A stretch of 64,000 nt of DNA, from the NCBI GenBank assembly GCA_028554755.1, contig JAPTOF010000024.1, positions 682,001 through 746,000 of the forward strand. The letters are read 5' to 3'. Shown here piece by piece: positions 24,818-35,506 of this stretch (within the stretch, counting starts at the first letter, position 1; each line of letters begins with the position of its first letter). The stretch is from Cordia subcordata (lineage: Eukaryota > Streptophyta > Magnoliopsida > Boraginales > Cordiaceae). Under the pieces are notes generated by a model. The model saw only the letters and a list, made by a program, of their open reading frames with translations. It ran no database searches and was not told the DNA's origin. The translations under genes were made by a program, and so were the position numbers.

Positions 24818-26335
24818 AAATGCCCCCAAACCTTTTCCTTGCTTGTCCCCAAGCAAGATTACTCCTAAGCTTATATCATGATGCTCAAAGGGTTGCCAAA
24901 AGTATTGACTTGCTATCTTGACGAATCTAAAGAGTATGAATGGGTCATTTTTTATCGTAAAAGGGATCTCTAAGCCTTTTTCAGATCCTCCTCTCAATCA
25001 CAAGGGTTCTTGCACCTCTCGGGAACTTACCAAGTAGTTAGAGCCACCACAAACCTAGGATTCCAACTCATGCGCCCGAGATGCTAATATTTCGTGCCCC
25101 TATCACTTACATGGCCTCCCAACATACACTTAGCCCAAAGATACAAGGAAAAGGGAGAATTATATCACAATGGCTCGCAATTGGCGTAAAAGCCTTATTC
25201 ACGACACAACAGAATAATGTTCTTGGTTATTGGGGCCCCCGTGTAGCGAGCTTTCAACCAATACATCCCAACCACCTAAGGCTTGGGGTACTAGGGGAAG
25301 AAACCCCCCTAGGGCATACTAAGTCGGGTTTTGCCAACCACTTCAAACAAAAAAATCAAAGAAAGAGAACTAAACGTGTGTCAAATTGACATTGTGTCCT
25401 TTGACGCTTATTCAACATACTTCATTCATTTTTTTTTTTCATTTTTGCATTTTCCAATTTTTTTTTTTGGATTTTTTTTTCAATGCATATCATCAACACA
25501 ACGAAAAAAAAAAAGGCTATGGTACACTAAAAGAACCATGCAAGTAAGGGGACACTCACATCAACAACCCTCTTAAAAACACTTTTTCCAACCAAGTAAT
25601 AGGGCAACTACTATGTGCATTCTTAGAAGTGCTCACTCCCTACAGTTTTCAAAAAGATTCTCTTTAAAGTCCTAGTTCTCCCTCCATTCTATTCACTCCC
25701 TACAATACTACCTCATCTTCGCCAATAAATGAAGTTAATCAACAAGAGCCAACTCTCCAATCAACAAATAGATACACGACTCTGTGCACAAAAAATGAAA
25801 AAAAAAAATTCACCATTTTGAGCAAAACCATACAAATTTACCCTTTATGTAAAAGATGAAAAACAAAAAGAACTCCCACACCCCCAAACCTAAACTTTGC
25901 TTATCTTTAAGCAAATTGCAATCAACTGTGCAAACAAACAAATAATAAAGCACACATATGGGAAGTGTAGAAAGAGTAGAAAAATAAGCCATAAGCATGG
26001 AAAGATACAAACTTGTGTTCATGTGACTTCACAAATGCCAATGAAATTCCAATCATCTACTAACCTGTTTCTCATCAATACTCAAACACTCAAAAAGCAC
26101 TCGAGATTAGTAAACATATGCCATGCAAGTCCGCATTGGCATTACAAATAAGAACAAGGATGTATGCAAAAATGGAGACGGGGAATGCAAGGAATAGGAA
26201 CAAAGCTCTAGCTATTAAAAGGAAAAGAAAACGACAAATACATAAGAATAAAAGGAAAAGAACGAAATTACCAAAATCTAGGTTGCCTCCTAGTAGCGCT
26301 AACCATCATGCTGTCAACCAGGCAAGCTCCATTCA
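24818..26335 (-). mobile_element. Element A 3' noncoding region and polypurine tract
   Basis: Next to the LTR, the minus strand has a G-rich polypurine tract preceded by the hairpin at 24839-24856. The small hairpin at 25172-25194 and the imperfect TGACA/TGTCC repeat (25387-25399) are separated by about 145 extra bases (about 25215-25350) absent from sister elements. A second hairpin at 25897-25914 has a G-C pair replaced by A-T. The conserved sequence near 26280-26310 marks the end of pol in this family. Confidence 0.75.
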
Positions 26336-27216
26336 TTAAGTGTCATACAAAGGCTCCTGAAGCTCGATGGACTTCACTCTAGCCATTCTCGGCTCAAATG
26401 AATGCTTCAGGCGCTGCTCATTCACAGTCAAAACTTGTCCGTCCTTTAAGTCTTTGATCTTTATTGCTCTAGAAGGGTAGGCTTCAATGACCTCGTACGG
26501 ACCATCCCATCGACTTCTCAATTTACCTGGAAAGAGCTTCAATCTAGAATTAAACAACCAAACTTTGTCAGTAGGAGAGAATGATTTCCTAAGGATATGT
26601 ATGTCATCAATTTTCTTCATTCTCTCTTTATAAAGCTTGGCATTCTCGTACGACTCATATGTCAATTCCTCTAGCTCAGCTAAGTCAAGCTTCCATTTCT
26701 CACCGCAGCAGACAAGTCAAAATTTAAAGCTTTAATAGCCCAATATGCTCTATGTTCTAACTCAACAGGTGGATGGCAGGCCTTCCCATACACTAAGCTA
26801 TATGGAGACATACCTATAGGGGTCTTATATGCAGTACGGTAGGCCCACAATGCATCACTCAATCTACAAGACCAATCTTTCCTATCAGGCCTAACCATTT
26901 TTTCTAGAATGGACTTGACCTCCCTATTTGAAACTTCAACCTGTCCACTTGTCTGAGGGTGATATGGGGTAGCAATCTTATGAGTGACTGAATATTTTCT
27001 GAGTAAAGCCTCAAGTGTCCTGTGGTGAAAGTGCTTTTCTCCATCACTGATCAAGACTCGTGGTACCCTAAACCTAGAAAACATGTGCTCTCGAATGAAT
27101 TTCAACACAACCTTGTGCTCATTGGTTTGGGTAGGAATCGCCTCAGCCCATTTGGACACATAGTCAATAGCCACTAAGATATATAGATACCCAAAGGAAG
27201 GTGGGAATGCACCCAT
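26336..27216 (-). pseudogene. Element A integrase core and C-terminus, broken
   Basis: Frames 26680-27216 and 26336-26665, read leftward, give the Ty3/Gypsy integrase: [17 protein letters not shown], the second catalytic Asp in [10 protein letters not shown], the catalytic Glu in [12 protein letters not shown], then KTPIGMSPY and [18 protein letters not shown], and a C-terminal region with RWDGPYEV. The first catalytic Asp (WGIDFMG in element B) falls in a disrupted frame just upstream. A frameshift at about 26670 separates the two pieces. Integrase would insert the cDNA and make the 5-bp duplication. Confidence 0.85.
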
Positions 27217-28859
27217 GAAATCAATTCCCTAAACATCAAAAAGTTCACACACAAGATAGGGGAAAGGAGCATCATATTTCTCCTAGAAATAGACCCAGTT
27301 TTTTGACATCTAACATACTTTTTACTAAATTCCTAGGTATCTCTAAAGAGTGTGGGCCAAAAGATTCCACTTTGCAAGACTTTAGCTGCAGTTTTCTTTC
27401 CTCCAAAGTGACCTCCACACGCCTCACCATGACACATATTCAAAATACTTTCAAACTCGCTCTCCGGAACACACCTACGAATTACCTGATCCGCACACAC
27501 CTTAAAGAGATAAGGATCTTCCCAAAAGAAATGCTTAACCTACGAATAAAACCTATCCTTTTCTCTCTTCTCCTAATGAGGTGGCAACTGACCTGTGACA
27601 AGATAATTTATTATATGCGCATACCAAGGTGTGTGATGTGAGACAACAAACAATTGTTCATCCGAAAAAGACTCACGAAAAGGGATGGAATCACTAGGGG
27701 ACTCATGAATAAGACGGGACAAATGATAAGCAACAGAATTCTCACTACCTTTTTAATCTCTAATCTCTATATCAAATTCCTACAAAAGGAGCATCCATCT
27801 AACCAAGTAGGGTTTAGATTCACACTTAGACAACAGATACCTCAAAGTCGCATGATTGGTGTAAACTATGACCTTAGACCCTAGAATGTATGATCAAAAC
27901 TTATCAAGGAAGAACACTACTGCTAGAAGCTCTTTTTCAGTAGTAGTGTAATTTTTCTGTGCCTCATCTAGAGTCTTACTAGCATAATAGATCACATGAG
28001 GCAACCTATCCTTACGTTGTCCTAATACAACTCCTATGGAAAAATCTGATGCATCACAAATAATCTCAAAAGGAAGACTGTAATCAGGCGATTGGATAAT
28101 AGGGGAAGAGGAAAGCAAGGATTTAAGCCTATCAAAAGCTCTAATGCACTCTTCATCAAACACAAATGAAACATCTTGTGCTAAGAGCCTAGACAATGGA
28201 TGGGCAATTTGGCTAAAATCCTTAATAACCCTACGATAGAAACCTGGATGGCCAAGGAAAGATCTCACATCCTTAACAGTCTTAGGAACGGGCAATTTCT
28301 CTATAAGCTTTACCTTGGCTGGGTCAACTTGGATACCATCAGAAGACACTACATGACCAAAGACTATTCCTCTCTGCACCATAAAATGTGATTTCTCTCA
28401 ACTCAGAACAAGATTCATCTTAGTACAACGGTCCAGCACTAAAGACAGGTGACTAAGGCATTCATTAAAATTCACACCAAAGACTGAGAAATCATCCAAG
28501 CAAATCTCTAAGTGCCTCTTAATCATATCACTAAATATAGCCATCATACACCTTTGAAAAGTGGCAGGTGCATTGCAAAGACCGAACGACATTCTCCTAT
28601 AAGCAAATGTACCATAAGGGCAAGTGAACGTAGTTTTCTCCTGATCCTGGGGAAACACAAGGATTTGATTGTATCCCGAATACCCATCTAAAAAGCAGTA
28701 ATAATCGTGACCGGCTACTCTATCCAAAATCTGGTCAAGGAAGGGTAATGGGAAGTGATCTTTTCTAGTCCTCGAATTGAGCTTCCTATAATCTATGCAC
28801 ATTCTCCAACTCGTAGTGATTCGTGTAGGAACTAGCTCACCTTTATTATTCTCTACCAC
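27217..28859 (-). pseudogene. Element A reverse transcriptase-RNase H, broken
   Basis: 28398-28859 holds RT fingers/palm (CIDYRKLNSRTRKDHFPLPF, FLDGYSGYNQI, FTCPYGTFAYRRMSFGLCNAPATFQR). The active site reads CLDD (GAT GAT at 28491-28496), where element B has FMDD. A TGA replaces the Trp codon after MNLVLS. 27894-28382 continues with the RT thumb and RNase H (CDASDFSIGVVLGQ, YYASKTLDEAQKNYTTTEKEL), then a stop. Further on the YTDHA motif has become YTNHA (AAT codon, complement of 27855-27857). 27217-27893 is the damaged RNase H end and integrase zinc-binding region. Confidence 0.85.
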
Positions 28860-28886
28860 CGTGATCCCAAATTTTTTTGGTACTAC

Positions 28887-30347
28887 CTAAACAGGACTAA
28901 CCCACTCACTATCAGAGATCGGATAAATGATTTCTGCATCTAAGAGCTTAATAACCTCATTTCTCACAACTTCACTCATATGTGGATTAAGTCGTCTTTG
29001 CATATCACGAGAAGGTACTGCACTTTCTTCTAGATGAATCCTATGCATACAAACTGAAGGGTCTACACCTTTTAAATCACCAATTGTCCACCCTATGGCC
29101 TCCTTATAATTTCGAAGAACTCCTAGAAGACGCTCCTCATTCTCACTCGACAAATCAGATACTATAATCACATGAAGGGTCTCATCAAGTCCTAAGAATA
29201 CATACTTCAAGTGCTCAGGGAGGGGTTTGAGCTCCAAAGATGGGGAAGACTCAACCATAGAGGGATCACTAGACTCTTCTAAGGGAAAACACTCAGATTG
29301 ACTAACCTCAATCAATTTCTCAGGCCTAGAGTCAACAGAAGTGGATGTGGAAGCTACATACGTGCTAACAAATGACTCAGAATCAAACTGGTCTAAGATG
29401 ACCTCAAGCTCAACTAACTCATTCTCAACAAACATCTCGTAGGCATGCTCCTCTACACATGGATCTATAATATCAATAACAAAACACTCTTCCTCATCAT
29501 CCATACCTATACTCGCTCTATTTGCTACTTCCGCGACTCTCATAGTGGCCTTCAGATTCCCAAACTTAATCTCTAGGAACCTCGACTTACAATGAATGAC
29601 TGCATCAGCAGTAGCTAAGAAGGGGCATCCTAAGAGAACAGGTGTAGAGTGCTTAGTGTCATGGCGAGAATCCATATCTAAGACAATGAAATCAACTGGA
29701 TACACAAACTTTCCAACCTGAACCATGACATTTTCTACTATACCTCGCGATCTCAGCTTGGATCGATCAGCTAACTGCAAAGTGACATACATGGGAGATA
29801 ACTCCCCCAAACCTAGATGCTGGTAGACTGAGTAGGGAATCAGATTTACGCTTGACCCTAAATTTAAAAGAGCATGATCAATCAGGGTCTTTCTAATGCA
29901 ACATGAAATAGTGAAAGCTCTTAGGTCTTTCAACTTGGGTGGGATGCCCGAAGTACAAATGCTACTCACCTTTTCAATGAGTTTCACTATTTTCGGCATG
30001 TGGGAATTGTTTCGCTTTCGTGTGCATAGATCTTTGAAGAATTTCACGTAAGCAGGAATAGACACAATAGCGTCAACTAGAGGAAGATTCACCTTAAGGT
30101 CTTTCAAGTGCTATAAGATCTTATTCATCCTAGTGTCTTCAACAGATCTAGGCTTCTTTAGCGCAGCTGGAAAATGTGCTCTAGGGACAACATCACTAGA
30201 TTCTACGGACTGCTTCCCCTCCCTATGTGGAAGGGTACTAATCTCATCTCTCTCTCTAGTGGTCTCCTCTCTCTCATGGTCTCTAACCTCAGTAGGCTCT
30301 ATAGGAACACTAGGTGTAGACTCAATTGAATTTTCCTTCTCTCTCAC
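28887..30347 (-). pseudogene. Element A aspartic protease and protease-RT linker
   Basis: The long frame 28887-30107 covers the retropepsin domain and the linker to RT. The catalytic triplet is Asn-Leu-Gly (LLNLGSSVNLIP), where element B has Asp-Leu-Gly. The Asn codon is the complement of 29862-29864. A single G-to-A change therefore removed the nucleophile. PVLLGCPFLATADAVIHC is the C-terminal flap/dimer region. The linker contains LELKPLPEHLKYVFLG and EAIGW, the part echoed in the pol-less elements. The next frame (30111-30347) is the basic/acidic N-terminal extension, separated by a stop at 30108. Confidence 0.85.
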
Positions 30348-30671
30348 CTCATTGTCAATGACTCTACCACTCCTAAGTGTAATAACTGCTTTCGCCTGTG
30401 CATGAGTGGTGTAAGAGGGATTAGAGAAAAAACTGGATTGACCTCTAAGGTTTACCTTAGGCTAGGCAGGCAATTTGCCTAGCTCCCTAACACTCAACTG
30501 ACTAGCTAATTGACCTAACTGGGCATCCATCTTAGCCATGTGTTGCTGTTGTGACTGAAACATCTGTAATAGAAGATCAAACTTATCGTCGTTACTAGGC
30601 TGGCTAGAGGATGGTGTAGGAAGTGAAGGTATAGACTGAGTGGGAAGAGCAGGAACAGATGGGCGCTGGTC

Positions 30672-32059
30672 CTATGAGGCACCAGGAAGTTTAGATGGAT
30701 TTATGTGATAAAAACCTGGTGGATTTGACTGAGCAGAACGCGGTCGCTGCTGGAATGGGACTTGGGGCTGGGGAGACTCAAAGTGATTATTACGCCAAGA
30801 AAACTTAGGGTTATCCCTCAACCCCGAATTATATGTGTTTGAGTAAGGGTTATACTCTCGTGAGTACCCCTGTGTAGCATGAACTTGCTCCTGAATGAAT
30901 TCTGGAAACTGTGCTGCTAATGGGCAAGCTATGGTCTCATGGGACGACTCAGAACATAAGGCACACACCTTAACAACCGAAGGAGAAGGCGACGATACTA
31001 GCAGATTAGCCCTACGGCCAGGTGTAGGTGCTAGACCTAAAGAAATCAATTGGTCAAGCTTATGGGTCAATGCTTCTACCTTAGCAGGAAGATCATGGGA
31101 TATGCCTACTTCATTAACCCCTCTCCTAGGATTACTCCTACTCGACCTATCCAATGCCATATTTTGAAAAGAATCCTCAGCAACATGCTCTAAAATCCCC
31201 AAACATCACTAGGTCTCAAATTATAAAATCCCCCACCTAACATGGCATTCACTATCATGCGTTGGGACTTGGTAAGACCCCTAAAGAAGTAATGCAGAAG
31301 ATCGTGGGTACTGTACCCATGATGTGGACACTAACGCAATAAATCATTATACCTCTCCCTCGTTTTGTGGAAAGATTCAAACTCGTGCTGAGAGAAGGTC
31401 ATAATTGAAGCTCGAAGATCAGCGGTCTTAGCCATGGGATAAAACCTTTGATAGAATCGGGACTGGAGTTCATCCCAAGATGTAATGGCTCCATCGGGCA
31501 AGGATTGAAGCCATTGTTTGGCTTTATCCTTGAGGGAGAAAGGGAAAAGTCTAAGCCTAATATTCTCTTAAGACACATTTGGAAAATTGAAAGTAGAACA
31601 AATCTCCACAAAATCAGTGACATGAGTTAGGAGACTCTCATTACTCCTACCATAGAAAGATGGGAGCATAGCTAATATCCCATGCTTAATCTCAAAACTC
31701 GCCTTCCCCAAACCCGATGGATGGATGGCCATATTCGGTTCAAAGGCATGAGGAAGAAAGTATTGCCTAAGGGTCATGTCATCGGCTACTTGGCATGGAT
31801 TCGGGAGCCTAAAAAGCTCAACATTCTCATTACGTGGAACAACAGGAGGCGAAAAATGAGGAGGAGGAGGAGGAGGAGGAGGAGGAGGAGGAGGATTATC
31901 ATTCCCATTATGGGGAACAAGAGGAGCGAGATCATTTCTATTTTTTGCCATTCCACCTAGATTGCGTTCTAAGTTCCTAAGATGACAGTAAATTCTCTGT
32001 GGTTTAGGATTAAAAGGAACTAAGTCAGGTCTAAGTGAACGTCTACCAAGTATGCACAA
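30672..32059 (-). pseudogene. Element A gag, broken
   Basis: Read leftward from ATG 32059 (MCILGRRSLRPDLVPFNPKP). It carries a run of 12 Pro codons, then the capsid: ILAMLPSFYGRSNES, a TAA after FPNVS (31568), LRLFPFSLKDKAKQWL, a second stop near 31330, and GLTKSQRMIVNAMLGGGF. After a frameshift, 30672-31202 continues with SKxNPxRGVNEVG-like sequence and a CCHC zinc knuckle (CALCSESSHETIAC). 30348-30671 is the damaged gag end. The frames at 31399-31623 and 31682-31960 are shadows. Confidence 0.85.
31858..31894. repeat. (GAG)n trinucleotide repeat coding poly-Pro
   Basis: About 12 GAG units on the plus strand, read as CTC/CCT-type Pro codons by gag on the minus strand. The linker at this place in element B is Pro-rich but not repetitive, so this is slippage expansion. 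Confidence 0.9.
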
Positions 32060-32364
32060 AAAGAAACAAAATCTCCTTCAAACTGTTCAACCCCTGAAAC
32101 TGCAATTTCAACCTAAATCTATAGCACAGATACCACAAGTCCTAAAAACTACAAAAGAAAAATAACAATAAATAAAAGCGTTAAATCAAACAAAACACGA
32201 TGTAAGAACAAAATAAAAATGATCACAGAAATTAAAAAAAAAAAGAACAACGAAAACTAAGACTAATACTAGAACAATAATAGAAATACTAAAGCACGTA
32301 ACCAACTAGAACACACAAATCAAAGAAACCAACTGTGCCTCCCAGGCAACGGCACAAAAAAACT
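32060..32364 (-). promoter_or_regulatory. Element A leader and primer-binding site
   Basis: The minus strand reads TTGTGCCGTTGCCTGGGA at 32340-32357, three mismatches from the tRNA-Asp complement, close to the LTR edge at 32365. The rest is A-rich untranslated leader with no gene. Confidence 0.7.
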
Positions 32365-34254
32365 TGGTATTGTTTTAAAAACCCACAAGTGCACGGATCG
32401 GAAGTAGTGTAGTGTGTGCAAGGTATCGTCTCCTCAGGGAGGCCTCCAACTATGGTTTCTAAGTCCTATGTATCCTAGGTTAACTACGTGTAGAAACGAA
32501 ATTATTTTTTTGAGATTTTTTTCGAATTTTGAATTGAAGGGAACTCTAAACTATCCTATTAAAACTAAAGTGCATAAATTAAACTAAAAGTAAATGGAAA
32601 ACAATGAGAAGAAAGCAATTGGGAACAACTAGGGGAATTTAGTAATGGGAAACGGCCTAGGGTCGGATTACTTCCTATGTTCGGCTAGTGATTGGACTAA
32701 CTATAGACCATAGGCAATCAATAGCTCTAGTGCCTTAGTTTATTAGCTAGCCTTATTACCCTTAATTAAAGGTGCACTCCTATCTCTAAATGGGCCCTTT
32801 CTAGAGCATAGGTTTGTCCTACTAATTAAGGCTTTGCAACTATACCAACAACCTAAGTGATTGACTAATCCAAGGTGATTAAGGTACACCCATTAATTGT
32901 GTTTCAAACTAAAGATGGAACCACTTAATCTTAAGCCTATTCAAGCACAATTAGCAAATTTAGCAAGCGATAGATCATGGCTCACATATTAACAATGTTT
33001 CATGTTAAGCTCAAGACCAGTAATCATAAACAATTTCAAAACAAGCATGCATAAACTCTCTTGGGACTTTCAAAAAACACATAGACATGTTATATTAAAG
33101 TCATCAACAATTCTCCACAAGTTATGCAATCATCATGCCTCACAAAATCCATAAAAATCAAAATCCAACACTAAGCCATAACATAATCCATAATCTAACC
33201 CTAACCTAAAGCAATTAGTTCAACATGCTAAAAGAGAGGGCAAAACTGAAATTTAATGTCAAAAATATCAATTTCATGTCCAAGAAATTAAATCTCAAGC
33301 TTAGAACCTCTTCCCGCTTCAATTTCGCTCAAATTCAACTTCAAAACGCAATTTTCAGCAATGAAATCCAACTTGACAGCAACTTTTCTGCACCAATTCT
33401 GCACCAATTTAGCTCTCTTTTTAGCCCAAAACAGCCCCAAAACCTGCAAAAATAAGCACACAAAAAGTGTATTTATAAAGCCCTAATTAGTAGAAAGCAA
33501 ACTCAAAGAAAAGAACAAGCAAAATCTCTTGTTTTTGCAGTTTTTTGGACTAATTTCTGCACTTTTTCCTGCAGAAAGGCTTGCTAGAATTTGCCTCTTT
33601 TCACCCCCAAATCAACCCTAAAAATTCCCCTTTTGAGTGTGAATGTGTGATAATATGTATGTGAGATTATGTGTGTGTTTGGTGCTGAAAAGAGGGACGA
33701 AAATAGGAAAAATTTGGGCTGCTGTAGCGCTTCTCTTTTTTTCTCGTTCTTGGCTGCTCTCTTTTTCTTCCCCCCCCCCCCAACTTGTTGATGAGTTAGG
33801 GGTGAAAGAAAAGAAAAGGAAAAGGAAAAGTAGGGTTCAAGTCATTAGTTAATATAATATATAATATACTCTCTATTAGCTTATGTATTATAATATTCTA
33901 ACTTTGGCCTAAAACCCTAGAGCTTAATTAATTATGTCCTAAACTAATTTAGTGAACTTTAATTTAACTAACTAAAATTCCTATAATCCTAATTGTAGTT
34001 ATTTAATATCTTAATTCTAATATAACCGAGCTAACTTATAAATTTAATTTCCTAATTCCTAATTAATCAGAATTATTATATAAAAAAAATAGAATAAAAA
34101 ACGCATAAAATGATAAAAAATGATACACCACACATAAACACTTAATGAGACCCAATAATCACTCAGAAGCTCGAAATAGACAAAATTACCACCAAAACAC
34201 GCACTCATACACACTCAAAATCATGCAATTTACACTTTAAAAACACACACATCA
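32365..34254 (-). repeat. 5' LTR of element A
   Basis: Begins TGATGTGTGTGTTT on the minus strand at 34254 and ends AACAATACCA at 32365. It is flanked on the right by the AATAC duplication. It drives transcription leftward. The frames at 33225-33455 and 33643-33852 have counterparts in the other LTR only because the LTRs are copies. Confidence 0.85.
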
Positions 34255-34288
34255 AATACATAAACACACAAAATGAACACATGAGCTA

Positions 34289-34933
34289 GCCTAGATCAAG
34301 TCTCCTTTGGCTTTAAACCTAACCACTAGGCTTTTGGATAGGTTTAGTCAACTGTAACAGCACTAGGTCTTGGCGTTAAACCCAACCAACAGTTTAGGCA
34401 CTACGATTGATTCAATCTAACTCACCTTGAAAGCTAATCAGGTAACCCTAAGACCCTAGGTCATAAGGACCAAGCCATACTTTAGGAGCCGACACCTAGA
34501 GACGGACCCATACAGAGTGTTAGTGGTAATTAGGAAGCTAGTTAGAGTCTTGGTATAAGAGTGACCCATACAATTAAATCATCACCCAAATCCCATAGCA
34601 TTAAAGTATAGAGTCACCCATAATCAAGCGAATGTCACCCTAATCCATTCCATTCATTAGATTTCCTCTAGGTTAGCTTGTTTCCCCTTTTTCTAATCCT
34701 TTTAGTTTAGTTTAGTCTAATGTTCCTTGAATTTGAGCTCTTTTTAATCCCCAAAAGAACCAAAAAGATTGCTACCTTAGGATTTTCTTTTAGGCATCTT
34801 TGTAGGACACATATCATTGGTTCACTCCATAATTTACCTCTCTGTGGATTCGACACACACACTCGGATACACTACATTACAATTGGCCTGTGTGCTTGTG
34901 GGTCTTTAGGTTGTTGCTCCTAAAATGACATCA
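34289..34933 (+). mobile_element. B-type LTR fragment, plus orientation
   Basis: Matches the inner third of the element B LTRs (compare 50097-50747): two CTTTAAA motif copies (about 34308, 34370), the CATAAGGACCAxGCC block (34454-34470), a CGACAC/GGGTC end region and a terminal GACATCA at 34933. Its outer part is missing. Orientation is opposite to both neighbours. Confidence 0.65.
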
Positions 34934-35214
34934 CTCTTTGTCAACGGGCAGGTCCAGCCTAAAGGGGTTTTGCCTAAAGCACTCTTAGGCTTGTGGGGCC
35001 CATGGTGCTTATGTGGAGAAATGGTATTCTTAGGGGATAGGCAAAATAAGAGGATTAATGGGGTCGGCCATCTCTCTTAAAAGATCACCTAAATTCCTAA
35101 TATGATGTGCTATCCTCTTGCGTTTAGGATTCAATGAAACTAGGGGAATTTTAAGGGATCGCGTTCAGGATTCAACGAAACTAAGGGATTTTTAAGGGAT
35201 TGCCGACCAAGCAT
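34934..35214 (-). pseudogene. Element E gag N-terminus fragment
   Basis: From ATG 35214 leftward: MLGRQSLKNPLVSLNP, then NLGDLLREMADP, matching the start of element B gag (MCMRGRRSLKNPLVPLNP, NLGDLPEEMTDP). The LKNPLVSLNP segment occurs twice because of a tandem duplication of roughly 50-60 bases at about 35130-35200. A stop follows near 35025. The frame ends abruptly at the LTR fragment edge (34933). About 85 codons remain, and no capsid core. Confidence 0.65.
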
Positions 35215-35506
35215 ACAACACTACTCTATTCTCTGGCTATTTCAACCCCTTACTTCAACAAACAAACCACAAACCTAAAGGTCTACTAAAAGTAAAAAGC
35301 AAAAGCAAACTCAAAATAAGCAAAGTAAACAAGCAAGCTAAGCTAAGAACAAAAGGTAAGCATAAAATTACAAAGGAACTAAAAGAAAGTAAGATAAAGA
35401 ACTACTAAAACAAAACAAACAAAAGAAGCAAGTAAAATAAACAAAACAAGCAACTACTAAAACACATAAGTAAATCAAACCAACCGTGCCTTACCAACAA
35501 TGGCGC
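35215..35506 (-). promoter_or_regulatory. Element E leader and decayed primer-binding site
   Basis: A-rich untranslated leader. Next to the LTR the minus strand reads GCGCCATTGTTGGTAAGG, a degraded tRNA-Asp site. Confidence 0.5.

Larger units (their letters stand above)
23024..34254 (-). mobile_element. Element A: full-length, inactive Athila-type Ty3/Gypsy retrotransposon
   Basis: An 11.2-kb minus-strand element with two LTRs (23024-24817 and 32365-34254) and the perfect target duplication AATAC (23019-23023 and 34255-34259). Internal order on the minus strand: primer-binding site, gag, protease, RT-RNase H, integrase, long 3' noncoding region, polypurine tract. Every coding domain has stops or frameshifts, and the protease and RNase H have lost catalytic Asp residues. 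The two LTRs differ by large indels (about 160 bases missing from the left one, about 50-70 from the right one) as well as substitutions, so the insertion is not recent. Confidence 0.9.

Noticed and set aside
31682..31960. 92-codon plus-strand ORF with a poly-Arg run
   Set aside because: It is the antisense reading of the poly-Pro repeat in element A gag.
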